A stretch of DNA of 64,000 nt from Phytophthora hibernalis (taxonomy: Eukaryota > Oomycota > Peronosporomycetes > Peronosporales > Peronosporaceae): the NCBI GenBank assembly GCA_012656075.1, contig JAAKBF010000171.1:310001-374000 (forward strand), read 5' to 3'. Below, piece by piece: positions 32,899-44,214 of this stretch (positions are counted from its first letter, which is position 1; each line of letters opens with the position of its first letter). Made by a program: the position numbers and the translations under genes. The notes below the pieces were generated by a model. It saw nothing but the letters and a program-made list of their open reading frames with translations. It was not told the DNA's origin and ran no database searches.

Positions 32899-34070
32899 CT
32901 ACCCAATTCGTCGCACAGTGCCCGTGACTCCGTCGAAGCAAAAGTAGTTGCAGATCGGCTCGTCCTTCTGCGAGATGGCCTTGATGACCTCCTGGCCTAT
33001 GATTCCTGCCACGATAGCACAAATAGGCACCAGATCCGCATCCGCAACACGTACCAGTGCCCTGCACGTGGCAACAACAAAAACATCAACAATTGAGTAC
33101 ATCCAGTATAACAACGAAGCCAGTCAGCGACTTACTGCAGGTCGTCAGGCGACAGGTAGTCTTCGTCCAGTCCGTTGGCCTGGAACTGCTCCCTCGCGTA
33201 CTGAATGAAGTCCACCACGTGGTTGTCCGTGATCTGCTTAATTCGTTCCTTGCTCTTGAACCCCTGCAGCACTACACACCCAAAACCTCAATCAGTCACC
33301 CACAACACCACACTCACCTCGTTACGTACGTTGGCTCTTGACGAACACTTGGGGTAGTTGGGGTGCGCGTTTGCGAGCGCTCTGCAGCGAGCTCCACTGC
33401 ACCTTCTGGGCCTCCTCCAGCGTTGGGAACTGGACCGTCACCGGGTCACTGGGCACCGCATCAGCTCCCACCGCGTTGCGACGAAACGTGTGGCCTCCCA
33501 GGTCGGCGAACAGGACTCCGTCGAAGCCGAAGCTGCTGGCGGCGAAGAAGGCCGTGCCAAACGAGCGACACAGCGCGTCCAGCCTCAGCTCCGCGTCCAG
33601 CTGCGCCCCCACGAGGCACACGACCATGAACTGCTTGAAGAACTCGTCCGGCAGATCGACGAGCGGTTTGGTCTCGCTCGAGACCTGCACCAGCGGGTTG
33701 AGCTCCTGCACGCGAGCCAGACACGCCTCGGCGCGCTGTTCCAGCCACAAAATAACGCGACAATTTAACGTTAAGAAGGGTAAAATGACAGTAAGAGTGG
33801 CGTTTTACGGACATTTTTGCCGACATCGTCCTCGGAAAGCAAAAATTGCGTCGCTGCCGCCGTGGCCGTGGTCACCTGTGAGTCGTGCAGCGTCACGCCC
33901 ATGCCGGCCAGCACGAGGTTCTTCACGAGCTCCGAGCCCAGCGCCGAGAGCCCACTCACCAGCACACGAGAGCTCTGCAGCCGCTTCTGCGCCTCCACGC
34001 CCCACAGCCGCATCTGTCGATCGTACACCGCCGCCTCTGCTGCGCTGAACGTCGTAGTCATCTCCGCCAT
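32899..34070 (-). CDS. AOS1: SUMO-activating enzyme subunit 1 (AOS1/SAE1)
   Basis: Four exons: 34070-33813, 33735-33330, 33271-33136 and 33061-32899, all with GT-AG introns of about 58-77 nt. Together they give an uninterrupted 320-residue protein. The N-terminus YDRQMRLWGVEAQKRLQSS, followed by VLVSGLSALGSELVKNLVL, is the ThiF/E1 adenylation-fold signature of the AOS1 subunit. C-terminal landmarks are RVADADLVPICAIVAGIIGQ, QEVIKAISQKDEP and FCFDGVTG, as in E1 small subunits. With UBA2 it activates SUMO by adenylation before transfer to UBC9. The length fits the family. There is no frame damage, in contrast to neighbouring genes. Confidence 0.93.
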
Positions 34071-34390
34071 CGTCTTCGTGTTCCAAATTATTCGTATTTT
34101 AGAAAATCAAATAAATTACCAAAAATGTGCGGTACTAGTATTACTTAAGCATAATATCAATAATAGTACTACGAACTATTAGTAGTAGTAAAGTAAGTAA
34201 TATTTAAATTATTCTAATTATTTAAAATATTACTAGTAGTTAGTATTAAAAAAACGTAAGTAAAAGTAACATTGTTTCTCTGAATAATATCAATTAAGTT
34301 GTTCTTTTATTTTATTAGAAGTGCACGAATAAAATAATATCAAAAACAAAGGAATGATATTTAGGTTTTGCTATAACTACTACTTGAAGT
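34071..34390. other. AT-rich intergenic spacer
   Basis: A strongly AT-rich spacer between AOS1 and the laccase 3' end, with ACTAGTAGTTAGTA-type short repeats. No gene is seen. It serves as upstream region of AOS1 and downstream region of the laccase. Confidence 0.6.
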
Positions 34391-36073
34391 CTACGCCGTC
34401 GTGGTGGAGTTCGACGTAATGTTGGAGAATCGACTGTTGCTGCCACAAACGCTCAGCATACTGTTCGAGAAGGCACCAATGCCCTTCTTGTGCAGCTCTT
34501 CCTCGCCTTCCACCAACACCATAGACAGACCAGCCTCCAGGTGCCAGTCGATGTGGCAATGGAAAATCCACACGCCAGGGTTGTCAGCGTTGAAGCGCAG
34601 CACCAAGTACCCGGCGTCCTTGCAGCCTCCGTTGCCGTCCGACGTACAGGGAGGCACCGTGTAGACATCGCGCGTCATCGGGTTGAGCAGCTTGAGCGGA
34701 GCAAGTTGGTTGCTACGGATCTGGTCAATCGACGCCACGCCACTGCCCACCACCCACGGCGAGTGCGTGTGCATGTGGAACGGGTGCTGCTCGTCCTTGA
34801 CGTTGACCAGCACCACCTCAATGTGCTTGCCGAACTCGACCTTGCGGGCGTTGGCAGTGATCGGAAGCTCCTCGGACTTCAAGCCACCGGCGATCGTGAA
34901 GAGAGGCGGCTCCTCCGGAACAATGAAGTGGTGGTATTCACCACCGTCGATGGCAAAGTGGCCAAGACCGTCCTGCATTTTGAACTCGAGGACGGCGCGA
35001 TCCGAAGCTGTTTCTGGGAGCGCGATGGGCACCAGAGGCAGGAAGTCGAACTCGTGCACAGTCGTGAGGTTAGACTGCTTCTCTGATGTCGGATCGGTTT
35101 GGTTGTCCGGGTTATAGGAGATAACGGCGAGGCCTTCGTAGGTGTATCCTTCACCCGCAATGGCAGCAGTTCCTCTCGTCCATGGGAGGCCGTGTTGGCC
35201 ATTTGCTCGCATCCAGAATGAACTGTTTTGCTCGCCAATAGAAGTTTTCGCTTGCACCAAGATGTCGTAGCGCTGGCCGGCGTTGAGAGTGACCGAGGTA
35301 ATCATCTCCGACGGCTGAAGAGGGTCTCCGTCTGCAGCAATGACCTGAAACTCGTGGTCATCGATGCTGAACACGATCGGCGACAGAGCGGCCATGTTGA
35401 TCAGACGCAGCAAATACTTGTTGCCGGCCTCAAAGTGGAATTTCGAGAACGCCTGGTCCTCAGTACAATCAGGGAAGTTGTGGTGAGCCGCAGCCGAGCA
35501 GTTGTAGCGCCCACGGTTGTTGATGAGGATGTTGTCCCACATGCGCGTGGGCAGCGGATGCCTGTGGTAGAGATCCGCCATTTGAATGATGTATTCACCA
35601 TCAATTTCATTTTCCCATTTTTGTAGTTCGTTTGCAGGGGCGTGAACAACCAGGGGCCCACGAAGCCCGAAAGCATACTGGGCCATGTGGTGGCTGTGCC
35701 ACCAGAATGTGCCAGCCTTGTCCGGCGTGAAGCGATACACTGCCGTGCTGTTAGGGTCGATGTGACACTGGGTGATTTCGGATGTGCCATCCATCTCTTG
35801 TGTTCCGAGTTGCTTGAGCCCGTGCCAGTGGAGGCACGTGGGTTCGTTAATCTCGTTGGTGACGCGCACTTCTACCTCTTGACCGAGCTCGACGTCGATG
35901 ACGGCTTGGTCTGCGTGCTTGTCGTTGATTCCGAGAGAGTCGATAAAGACACCATCGTACTCGGACGTAAGGTGCGTGACACGCCAATCGTAAGTAACGA
36001 GGTCAGCCGTGCTTGAGCTGAGGTTGAGCGCGACCAGACCCACAACGAAGGTGGGGAAACTAGCATTTCTCAT
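34391..36073 (-). CDS. Laccase-like multicopper oxidase, secreted
   Basis: An intact 560-codon frame with an N-terminal signal peptide (ending near SSSTADL). All four copper-binding motifs are present: CLHWHGLKQ, FWWHSHHMAQYAFG, HPFHMHTHSPWVVG and FHCHIDWHLEAGLSMVLVE. Three cupredoxin domains of normal length are implied. The residue ten after the T1-site Cys is Leu. Laccases oxidise phenolics or related compounds with one-electron steps and reduce O2 to water. Many N-x-S/T sites and the signal peptide point to the extracellular space. There are no introns or frame breaks. The long plus-strand frames opposite this gene are shadows. Confidence 0.95.
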   Translation of the reverse strand: MRNASFPTFVVGLVALNLSSSTADLVTYDWRVTHLTSEYDGVFIDSLGINDKHADQAVIDVELGQEVEVRVTNEINEPTCLHWHGLKQLGTQEMDGTSEITQCHIDPNSTAVYRFTPDKAGTFWWHSHHMAQYAFGLRGPLVVHAPANELQKWENEIDGEYIIQMADLYHRHPLPTRMWDNILINNRGRYNCSAAAHHNFPDCTEDQAFSKFHFEAGNKYLLRLINMAALSPIVFSIDDHEFQVIAADGDPLQPSEMITSVTLNAGQRYDILVQAKTSIGEQNSSFWMRANGQHGLPWTRGTAAIAGEGYTYEGLAVISYNPDNQTDPTSEKQSNLTTVHEFDFLPLVPIALPETASDRAVLEFKMQDGLGHFAIDGGEYHHFIVPEEPPLFTIAGGLKSEELPITANARKVEFGKHIEVVLVNVKDEQHPFHMHTHSPWVVGSGVASIDQIRSNQLAPLKLLNPMTRDVYTVPPCTSDGNGGCKDAGYLVLRFNADNPGVWIFHCHIDWHLEAGLSMVLVEGEEELHKKGIGAFSNSMLSVCGSNSRFSNITSNSTTTA

Positions 36074-36144
36074 GGTGTGAACTGCTTGCGTTGGACCCTA
36101 ACAGTAGTGTGGGTGGCCGTCGTTGTCGGTGGAGTGCAAATTGC

Positions 36145-36160
36145 AAAATGTGGATTGAGT
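36145..36160 (-). promoter_or_regulatory. Oomycete Inr/FPR-like core promoter of the laccase gene
   Basis: Minus-strand ACTCAATCCACATTTT matches GCTCATTYBNCAWTTT at 14 of 16 positions, including the CAWTTT 3' half. It lies about 70 bp upstream of the ATG, a typical distance for oomycete transcription starts. Confidence 0.6.
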
Positions 36161-37651
36161 GGTGAAGACTAAGTCACTTTTGTTGACGCTGTGCTCTGCG
36201 GAAGCGCAGTGTGGCGCGTTCAATGCGCTGTGTTGTGTGGTTGGCTGTCAATGTTACGTTGCGCAGACTGTATATGTACCGGTATGTGTATATGTACCAC
36301 CAGAATTTGAGCCGGAGCTGGGGATCATTTAGAAACAGCAATGCCGTTCCAGCTTGCTTCATCCTTGTGATGTGCCGTTTGGTTTAGCAGTTTGTCACAC
36401 ATTTTGTGGCCTGTGATGCTACCGGTACATGTACTTGCAGGCTGTAAGTTATCTCGTTGTCAGCAATAACTGTTATTTTAGGTTGCAATCCCAACACGAA
36501 GGCGCACGGCCATCAACAACATCAGTACGTGGATACTATTATAATAGTATAGATAGCGGGGTATTCCGTGTGAGTTTGGGCTCGCTTTCACCGTAAACAA
36601 CAATTCCAAAGATCCACGAGCCGGACATTGCTTGGCGTCTAATTGACCGCAATCGGGTCGCATCTCCAAATGCGTCTCCAAATCATAAAGAAACAGCAGG
36701 AAATTGATCATTGATCATGATGAGACCAAAATTTACATGTTAAACAAAGGGAACTTCCAAAAGGTGACTCGATTTGAAGAAAAAACTACTGCAAAAGATG
36801 ACTCACTACGGAAGATTCCAGGTACGACTGGACCCCAGGGTACAGCGATCTTGCTCATTTCGTGATACTTAATGCTAAGCAATGCATTCCTCGACTGGGG
36901 CTACTCAAGATGCGCACCTTCCCCAACAGTTTCGACGAGAATGCCTGCAAGTGCTTTTTGTATAAATTATATGTATTAAAACAATGAAACTACGTATTAA
37001 TAATACCACCTCTTATGCCACTTTATTCTCGCATGGTACATCACCTGGCGCGCCTGCTCCAGCATAAGTCTTCCTGTCGCGTGCATGTATTAATACCATA
37101 GGTCTCGGCAGTCTGGAAAGCGGGATGAGCAGTACAATGAACTTGTAGTGAGTCACGTGATTTTCAAATCGAATCACCTTTTGGAATTTTCCCTTAAACA
37201 AATACTTGAAGTAAAAACTTAAGTACATGTACTTAAGGTATTGAAAGAGCTCTCAGGAGCTCTCTGGCACCACTCCTTTCCAGAAGTTGAAGCACTTCTC
37301 GGAGGATTTCTTTTGCTGACGTTGTGCCAAACCTGTACAGTACTGGAATAATTTGGCAAGAGACGGTTGTGCTCCGCAGATTGGGAGGTCGCAAATATGT
37401 ACGTGTAAATTTACCGGTATTAATAACGTTAGTCATTGTGGTCGCCACCATTCTGTGGCATTGTAGATCTCGGACTCTATCCAAGCTTACTGGTACGGGT
37501 GATGCTCCACACGCTCTATCCTTGGGGTTGTTTCCACGTTATTCTGGGCAGACCGGCCTCTCTGTCGTAGATTTCTCACATCATTTTCAAGTACTGTACC
37601 GGTACCGGTAGGGTCCCTACTAAGGAGTCTGCTCTACATGAGTCTGATCTG
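36161..37651. other. Gene-poor region with palindromic TACATGTA motifs
   Basis: No gene recognised. Short palindromes of the TACATGTA / GTACATGTAC and ACCGGT type recur (for example near 36426, 37227 and 37606). Confidence 0.4.
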
Positions 37652-37653
37652 TA

Positions 37654-37919
37654 CACCGTTCACCCTAATTAGTCGTGTGACCTAAATAGTCGTGCACCTT
37701 AGGTAACCATTCCACAGGTTTTGAAAAATATTTTCATTCTACCTTAAATCAAGAAAAGAGACCGGATTCTGGTAGATCTAGACAAGGCAGTTGCGTGGTG
37801 TATTTTACTTTGAGTGAAGGCAAGTACTTTTGAGATACATGGTTCTCAAAACAAGGTAGGGAGGAATTCGAACCCTACACGGTAAATAGTCGTGGCACGA
37901 CTAATTAGGGGGAACGGTG
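37654..37919. mobile_element. MITE with 27-bp terminal inverted repeats
   Basis: The left end CACCGTTCACCCTAATTAGTCGTG and its counterpart at the right (CACGACTAATTAGGG, then GGAACGGTG) are inverted repeats with one or two differences. A TA dinucleotide lies directly outside each end (37652-37653 and 37920-37921), as for Tc1/mariner/pogo target duplications. The 266-bp interior has no coding frame, and a subterminal AAATAGTCGTG motif repeats near each end. It is non-autonomous and probably depends on a transposase elsewhere. Confidence 0.8.
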
Positions 37920-37921
37920 TA

Positions 37922-38432
37922 CATGTACCATATATCTGTGGAGTGGGTGTTGTTGGGATCCAGAAACCCCAGCAAGGCTCCAATCTGGATCGTGTTGCTG
38001 TTACCGAAAGTGATACCGAATGATTGCATCATTTCGAGGACGGGTGTCATGGCACTCAAATTCTGAAAGTAAGAGGATCAAAAGCTCTAGGTAAGCCAAA
38101 ATGAGGGCGATTGAGGCATGCGCGGGCTGGTTAGAAAGCTTATCTGCCGATGCATACCCAAGGAAGTGAAAGAAAGCGCGCCTTGGGCGAGGTCTCGCGA
38201 ATTCAAACGATCGTTTGACCGGGTTTGGCGGATCTAGAATCACCCCCCATTAACCCTAGCCAATCAAATCAAGCCTTGCTCACTCTACCGAATTTACTCC
38301 AAAACCTGGTTATCATCAAATTGAGGCAAATTTTCGGTGTATTTTCAGTAACAGCAGCGTGTTCGCTCCAATCTACCTACGCATAAAATATGTTTTTATA
38401 AAAATAAGCAAGTACAGTGCATGTACACATAT
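37922..38432. other. No gene recognised
   Basis: A minus-strand frame at 38243-38001 looks mildly protein-like (GYASADKLSNQPAHASIAL, then a hydrophobic run) but has no family match and no clear start. It is left unannotated as a gene. Confidence 0.3.
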
Positions 38433-38582
38433 CCGGTTTGGTGCTCATCATCACTGTAAAAGCTTGCTATTTTAATAAAATAAATAAGATCTGTATAAGA
38501 TCTGTAATTTACAGATCTTATTTTATAGATCAGATTTTATTAAAATAGCAAGCTTTTACAGTGATGATGAGCACCAAACTGG
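38433..38582. repeat. 150-bp fold-back (long palindrome) element
   Basis: Two arms of about 48 bp, from CCGGTTTGGTGCTCATCATC to TTTTAATAAAAT and the reverse, match with one mismatch near the tip. The centre holds a second inverted pair built on AAGATCTGTA / TACAGATCTT. As single strand it would form one nearly perfect hairpin. No coding content. A MITE or fold-back transposon is the likeliest explanation. Confidence 0.85.
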
Positions 38583-38639
38583 ATTGTAATACATGTAATA
38601 CATGTACAGACAACGACGTCTGCCGAGTTTGTTTGTCGT

Positions 38640-40310
38640 TGTCCGTAAACACTGCTGCCGATTATTACATGTACGAGGTCCTATAGTTTCTGATCCAGTC
38701 CTTCGTTTATGAATACAGTACTGTACCGGACGGTAAATCCTGAAGAGGCTGTCTTACCTTCGTCATCGTATGGAATCGAAGAGCTCGCCTTCGAACTGGG
38801 GACCTCCATGCTGTCCGGATGCACGCTGCACGAAATTCCGTTCGATCCATTCTTCTGAAACTCTCCTCAATATTCAGAAATAATTTGCTGATACCCCAGG
38901 AAGACAAAACCAACAAACGAATACGGTACTGTACTTATCTAAGATGTCGTCGAGCTCGAGTTGGTAAAAGTCCATGCTACAGTGCTGGGAAGAGATAATA
39001 AGAAAAGTTGGCTCGTAGCATAATATGGTAGCCTCACGCCGCAGTTGTCGTTGTTGCCTTTGCAGCATGGATTGATCCACCGACAGCGAATGGCCAACTC
39101 GCCAATTGATATGTCGTCCAGATACACCTTCTCACGAGCAAGGCCAACAGAATTTAGAGCTTCGCGTGGAAGCTTGTTAAATCTGCCATCCCCGATCAGT
39201 CGACCCAATGCTACGAGCTGCTGCTTGCCTGATCGAGGCTCCATAACGGCAAGCAAGCGAGAGACTTGTCGAAAATCCTTTTGCATAACTCTATCTGCAC
39301 GATAACGCAGTCCAAACGATAGACCTAATAGGTGCAACAAGATGCTGATTCCTCCACTATAGTTGGTCCAGCAACTCTGACGAACATAGCACTGATCCAA
39401 CCTCAGCTCGGGCGCGAAAAAGTCGTTATTGACGCAACAGGCGGTTAGCTTGTTCAGGTTGCGTGGCAACGTGAAAATTCCTCACACACTACTCGCAACC
39501 ACGTCCCCCAGAGCTCTGTAGTCGGAGAGCTTTTGCGTCCGTGGATCATAATGTGAGCCTCCGAAAAGTTTAACGTGTTTGACGCGTCGGCGATTGCTGC
39601 GCCGCAATCCTTTCGCATTAGCTCTTCGGCAGCTTGAGCATCTCGATTCAGGTCGTTTAGAAGCTGGGCATCTGTCATTTGTCGGGCTTGGTCGGCTGAC
39701 CGCAGCACATCAACAGCAAGGAAGCCATCGACATCAAGTTCCACAGCAAATGTTTTTCTCGAGAAACCAGCGCGATGGAAAAGTTATGCCACTGTAGTCT
39801 GAAGGATCATAGCATTAAATTTCACTCGCTGGCAGGCCTCACTGTCGGAATTGTCAACGCCACTTGGTACATCGAAGCCTTGGAAACTATCGCGAGGCTT
39901 CTGGTAGTGAAAAACGTACAACCCACTTGGTGCAAACCGAATTGTCAATTGCACAGTGGCAATTCGAAGTCGAATGTTGAACGCTGCAGGGTGAGATAAG
40001 TGTACGTACGCTTTGAAATGGCCTGACTCTCGGACCACAAGCCAACACACACTTTCCACCCACGAGTTGTTCTAGCTATTGCTCTGATCAAATCACGTGG
40101 GCAACAGCTTGGATGTCCAGTGCATTGTCCGGGAGGCTAGCCGCACCAAAATTTTCCACGTTCCCCTCGGTCAAAACCAGTGGAAACTCGAGCTTCTCGT
40201 TCTGTTGCAGATTCGTCACTCGGATTCGTAGAGGAGTCAGAGGCAGGGTTCGTAGTGTGTCGCGGTCTTGATCGGGTACAGGAAGGTGGTTCCAGTGCTC
40301 GTACAACACC
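38640..40310 (-). CDS. Unrecognised gene, several frame breaks
   Basis: A run of minus-strand frames has protein-like composition. LRIRVTNLQQNEKLEFPLVL lies near 40230, followed by an apparent intron, then VVRESGHFKAYVHLSHPAAF and YVFHYQKPRDSFQGFD. A stop intervenes, then FAVELDVDGFLAVDVLRSAD and NDLNRDAQAAEELMRKD. A frame change leads to LPRNLNKLTACCVNNDFFA, LRLDQCYVRQSCWTNYSGG and VYLDDISIGELAIRCRW. A possible intron (GTGAGG...CCCAG, about 39018-38978) leads to HCSMDFYQLELDDILDKY. I do not recognise a family. It is probably one host gene of at least 400 residues, damaged or affected by indels. Confidence 0.4.
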
Positions 40311-41400
40311 AGGACTGTTGAATGTCAGCTCGGGTGGAGTTGATATCCTCCCTCGTTGTCGCCCAAGAGACTGCGTGTGTGGCGTGAGCCGCTCTCGCCT
40401 GCTTGTACCCCATTGAATAGTGGTGCTGTCGTCTCACTCGCAGTAGTGGGCGGCAGTCTGCTAATTCAAGACGGATGCAGTCTCAAGCAGGGGTATCCCA
40501 AGGGCCCTTGATTTCCAACGCACTGCAGCACCCTCAACCAGGAATTAGTTCACCTGCGAAGCTGCAGAGTTATTGGCGCGAACACATAATGGGTAGCAGG
40601 CACCCGTTGCGAGTATTCTGAAGGCGAGTGACCGTTTGCAGCGCGCGTGGTCACCGATCGACATCGCCGCTGCCTCTAGTTTTCGCTGACATCAAAAACC
40701 GGTAACTTGAGGTGCCAGTTCTAAAATGATCACCTTTTCTCTTTGGCTCGTGCTAGTGGTACAAAACGAGTCTACTGAAACTTAATATTTGTAGAGGTTA
40801 TGTATAATTTAGATTCTTTTTCTACATCGTATAAACTTTGAAGTCGCCTGGAGGACGGATGTCATCTTGATTCAAATCATGAAAGTCGGAGATGCCGACA
40901 GGAAAACTACACCCGAGCCTCACCCTTGAAAACCCTGAGAGCGGTGACAACAACCTAAGCCGAGCTAGGTGTGACTCTGCTTGGTCCTGGGTTTAAGCCC
41001 GCGTGCTGCGCACACGGATCTTTAAACCGCAGGCGTTGTTTCGGCCTGCCGAGCGAGTTGCTTTCACCCCTTTATCCCGGGGATGTGTTGTTTTGTACCA
41101 CTAGTCAGCTCCTTTCGCTGTACGTTTATTTTACTATTTATTGTGCCTTTCAATTGTTTTGGCGGTTGCGATGCTAATTCTACCGGAATTAAAACTACTC
41201 CTACCCGCGGTACTCGGAATAAACGATGAAGTTAGCCTTGCGTTGTGCCGAAGAAGATATTATTCACGAAAAATTAGGACGGTCTGGACGGTTTGGCGGG
41301 TGGCCACCCGCCATTCATGCTGCTTGGCCGTAATCTAGCCGTAAATACGGACCAAAGCTCTCGTCATTTTCGCCATTAAGTCGCGAGTGTAACCCGGAGA
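40311..41400. other. No gene recognised; 5' flank of Tc1-like element A
   Basis: No convincing coding frame. Any terminal inverted repeat of the transposon starting at 41401 should lie near its right end, but I did not find a clear pair. Confidence 0.35.
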
Positions 41401-42588
41401 ATGACAGTGTCTACTGATCTGCGCTGGTGCGCTATAGTGTTGGTCTACATGTACGACATTGAAATGATCTTGGTTGCTCTTGTGCTAGGGGTGTCCGTTC
41501 GATCGATTGAGCGATGGCACCATCGGTTTAAGACGAATGGGAACGTTCTACCTAACGAGACCAAGAACAAGTCATCCAGGTGGCCTTCAGAAGCGGTGCG
41601 TTTTGTAGAAGGTTATATACGTACACATCCATGTTTTTATTTAGAGGAATTAGAGCAGGCAGTGACGGAGCAGTTTGGAGACTCTCTAAACAGTTCTACT
41701 CCTACACTTTGTCGACTGTTGCGTTTTGACCTCAATATCACCAGAAAAGTACTGACTAAGCGTGCTCGCGAAAGCGTACCTGCCGAAGTTGAAGGGTTTT
41801 ATCGTAAGCTACGGCCATTTTACAGTGGCCCGGATCAGTTAGTTTTCATCGATGAAACCTCGAAAGATGGCAGAGATTTCCTCAGAAAGTATGCTTGGTC
41901 TCGAAGAAACACACCAGCTATAGTATCGATGCCGTTTTCCCGTGGGGAGCGGTTGTCCATACTAGCCGCGTTTGACGTCACTGGGTTTTTGCCTGGGATT
42001 CTACACCCGGCACCTTTGATCGGAACGCCTTCCATGAGGTATTTCGCTGCAAGATCGCTCCATTCCTGAACCCTTGGCCACTTCCCAGGTATGTGCTACA
42101 CTGCCAAATCTGCTGTAATCTAGCTGACCTCGTGCTTTACCTCATATAGATCGATCGTGGTGCTCGACAACGCCAAAATCCATATGTATGGCGAATTGGA
42201 AGAACTCGTGCACTCCCGGGGCAGCATTCTGTTCTTTTTGCCACCATACTCGCCTCAACTTAACCCAATAGAGGTGGGGTTTTCGCTCCTGAAACGATGG
42301 CTCACACGACATGCGCCACTGGCTTTCCGACAAGACCCTCTTCGAACTATGAGCGTTGCACTAGTTCAGTGCACGAAGTGCAGCGACAACGTTGGAGTAA
42401 ACTTGTATCATCACTGTGGCTACGGACTACGAGACTTAGAAAAGGATTCTTTTTTTCGTAAAAAGAAAAGCAATCTATTCCATGCTTACATCGGGCGAGT
42501 GCATATGATCCTCATCCTCCATGTTCACAGCAGGAGCGCTACTTGCAACTGGTGGTCGGTGTGGGGGTCTCAGATCGTACGATGGTAG
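41401..42588 (+). pseudogene. Tc1-like (DD34E) transposase, element A
   Basis: The N-terminal helix-turn-helix includes LVALVLGVSVRSIERWHHRF. The DDE core has DQLVFIDETSKDGRDFLRKY (first Asp), SIVVLDNAKIHMYGELEELV (second Asp) and LPPYSPQLNPIEVGFSLLKR (Glu). I count 34 residues between the second Asp and the Glu, which is the Tc1 spacing. One intron (42089-42149) joins PWPLPR to SIVVLDN. A single frame change near 41990, in a run of Ts, is needed to pass from AAFDVTGF to WDSTPGTFDRNAF. The rest is open. The enzyme would cut and paste the element at TA sites. The C-terminus overlaps the 3' end of the convergent companion gene. Confidence 0.87.
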
Positions 42589-43860
42589 GCCTAATGCATC
42601 TCGCAAGTCGGCTAGGTTGAGATCGAGCGGCACTAGTCCACCGTTAAGCCGGCATCTAATTCTCACGAATTCCCTTGGTACTTCGTGATCTTGCGCTGCG
42701 GCGTCGATTTCGCGCTGGTAGTCGTCAATCCTACGCAACTGTGTAAACGTTGGGTTAGTTGGCAGCGTGAGGGGTGCGTTCCGCGTCTGGCTGCGAACGC
42801 AATTGGTTGTCGATAAGTGCGGTAGCCGCAGCAATTCGGCCTTCAGTTGCGCGACGAATAGTGCTTCTTGCTGCCACCTTCTGTACGTAGATGAATAGCT
42901 CAAGTTTGAACGAGGCTTGGCTACAATTCAAAGTAAAGCAATACTACACAGTTCATCGGGTCAATTAAGCAGAAACGATATTGATAATAAACGAGAGTGA
43001 TCTTACCCAGCCTTGCGTTTGGCTGCCAGATGCCACACAGGTTCCAGTTGCACCGCCAACTCCGCATCACCTTCGGCCAACGCGACGAACTTTGCTTGCG
43101 TTGCTCCAGCCGTCGGTTTAAGCAGGATGGGTCCATCATCCGGCCACTCTATCTCCTTCATCTGATCAACTTTTTGACGCACACGGGCGCGGAAGCCAAG
43201 ATATCCGTCTTCGACGTCCAACTGTAAGGCTTGAGGAGCGCCGTAGCTCGAACGGCTTGTACCAAAAGGCACGCCTACCTTGAGCGTTAGCGCAACGGAA
43301 AATGCTGACGGCACAGGAAGACTTGGAGCTCTACGATTGAAATCAAACTCAGCTCGGTGTTTAGCATCAGACATAACTATTTTGCATTAAATACAAAACT
43401 TACGGTAGTTGCTCGCGCGAGCGCCTCTCCGTTGCACTTGGCAAGGCTACATCCTCCATAGCAGCCCCATTGCACATGGAGTCTGCGGCCATGTTAACAC
43501 TAGAGCTCATAGATCAGTGTCTTGATGTAGTCGATCGACCGAGAATGAAAGGAAGAAAGCGAATTAGTTATAATACATCCTAGCACAATAAACGGAAAGC
43601 AAGACTTACGGTTGCTGCACCGGCTGCTCTGCGATATTACTGGTAGTCGCTATACACCCTCGCATATGCGCGGCACGTTCAAACGCTCTGGAACGACGTC
43701 CGGGGTTTGTCTTGCCGTAGGCGCTGGGCAGTAACGATGCTTGCGAAAGGCGAGCTTGGTGTGCGGACGGCGACTTCACGCGTGCTGCGAAGGGACGACT
43801 TGAGCTGCTAGCACGAACAAATGAAGATGGAATGCGTGTTGGCGTAAATATGTACTGCTC
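42475..43860 (-). CDS. Conserved companion protein of Tc1-like element A, unknown function
   Basis: Multi-exon, minus strand. The N-terminal exon (about 43860-43610) is basic and Ser-rich (KSPSAHQARLSQASLLPSAY). An intron at 43609-43500 leads to NMAADSMCNGAAMEDVAL. The conserved part starts near MSDAKHRAEFDFNRR and contains FSVALTLKVGVPFG, GYLGFRARVRQKVDQM and DDGPILLKPTAGATQAKF. An intron (about 43016-42926) leads to SYSSTYRRWQQEALFVAQLK, FTQLRRIDDYQREIDAAA, RIRCRLNGGLVPLDL and LPSYDLRPPHRP. The join near 43420 is unresolved. A homologue with the same blocks in the same order lies at 48180-49176, again convergent with a Tc1-like transposase. No known domain was recognised. Confidence 0.65.
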
Positions 43861-44214
43861 ACACAGCTCGGGGGCTCCTTACCTTTTCTCAAAGTGATCG
43901 CTGGAACTGCTGGACACGTGGAGCCACGATTTGACCTTGTTTTATTCCACATATAATTATTTATTTGGGCTTGAATTACTGATTTGCTTCAAGTTTTAGA
44001 TTGGGGAACGCGATAGAGTTACGCCAGAATTACGGTGGCAGAACAGGTGCAAGGCACAATAAATTGAAATATAAATACATGTACCCTGGTTTCTCCGTGG
44101 ATAAACGACCTCATAATCACGCTGTCCCTAGATTGCTGGTACTGCGGATCTGAATACCCTTTCAAACTCGTTCTAGGCGTGAATCGTTGTACCGAAGTTC
44201 TCTGCAACCGGATA

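Noticed and set aside
34490..35086. Long plus-strand frame opposite the laccase gene
   Set aside because: It lies wholly within the strongly supported laccase coding region, has no motif and follows codon-shadow composition.
36966..37228. Minus-strand 71-codon frame at 37228-37013 as a gene
   Set aside because: Low-complexity start, no family similarity, and in the palindrome-rich intergenic stretch.
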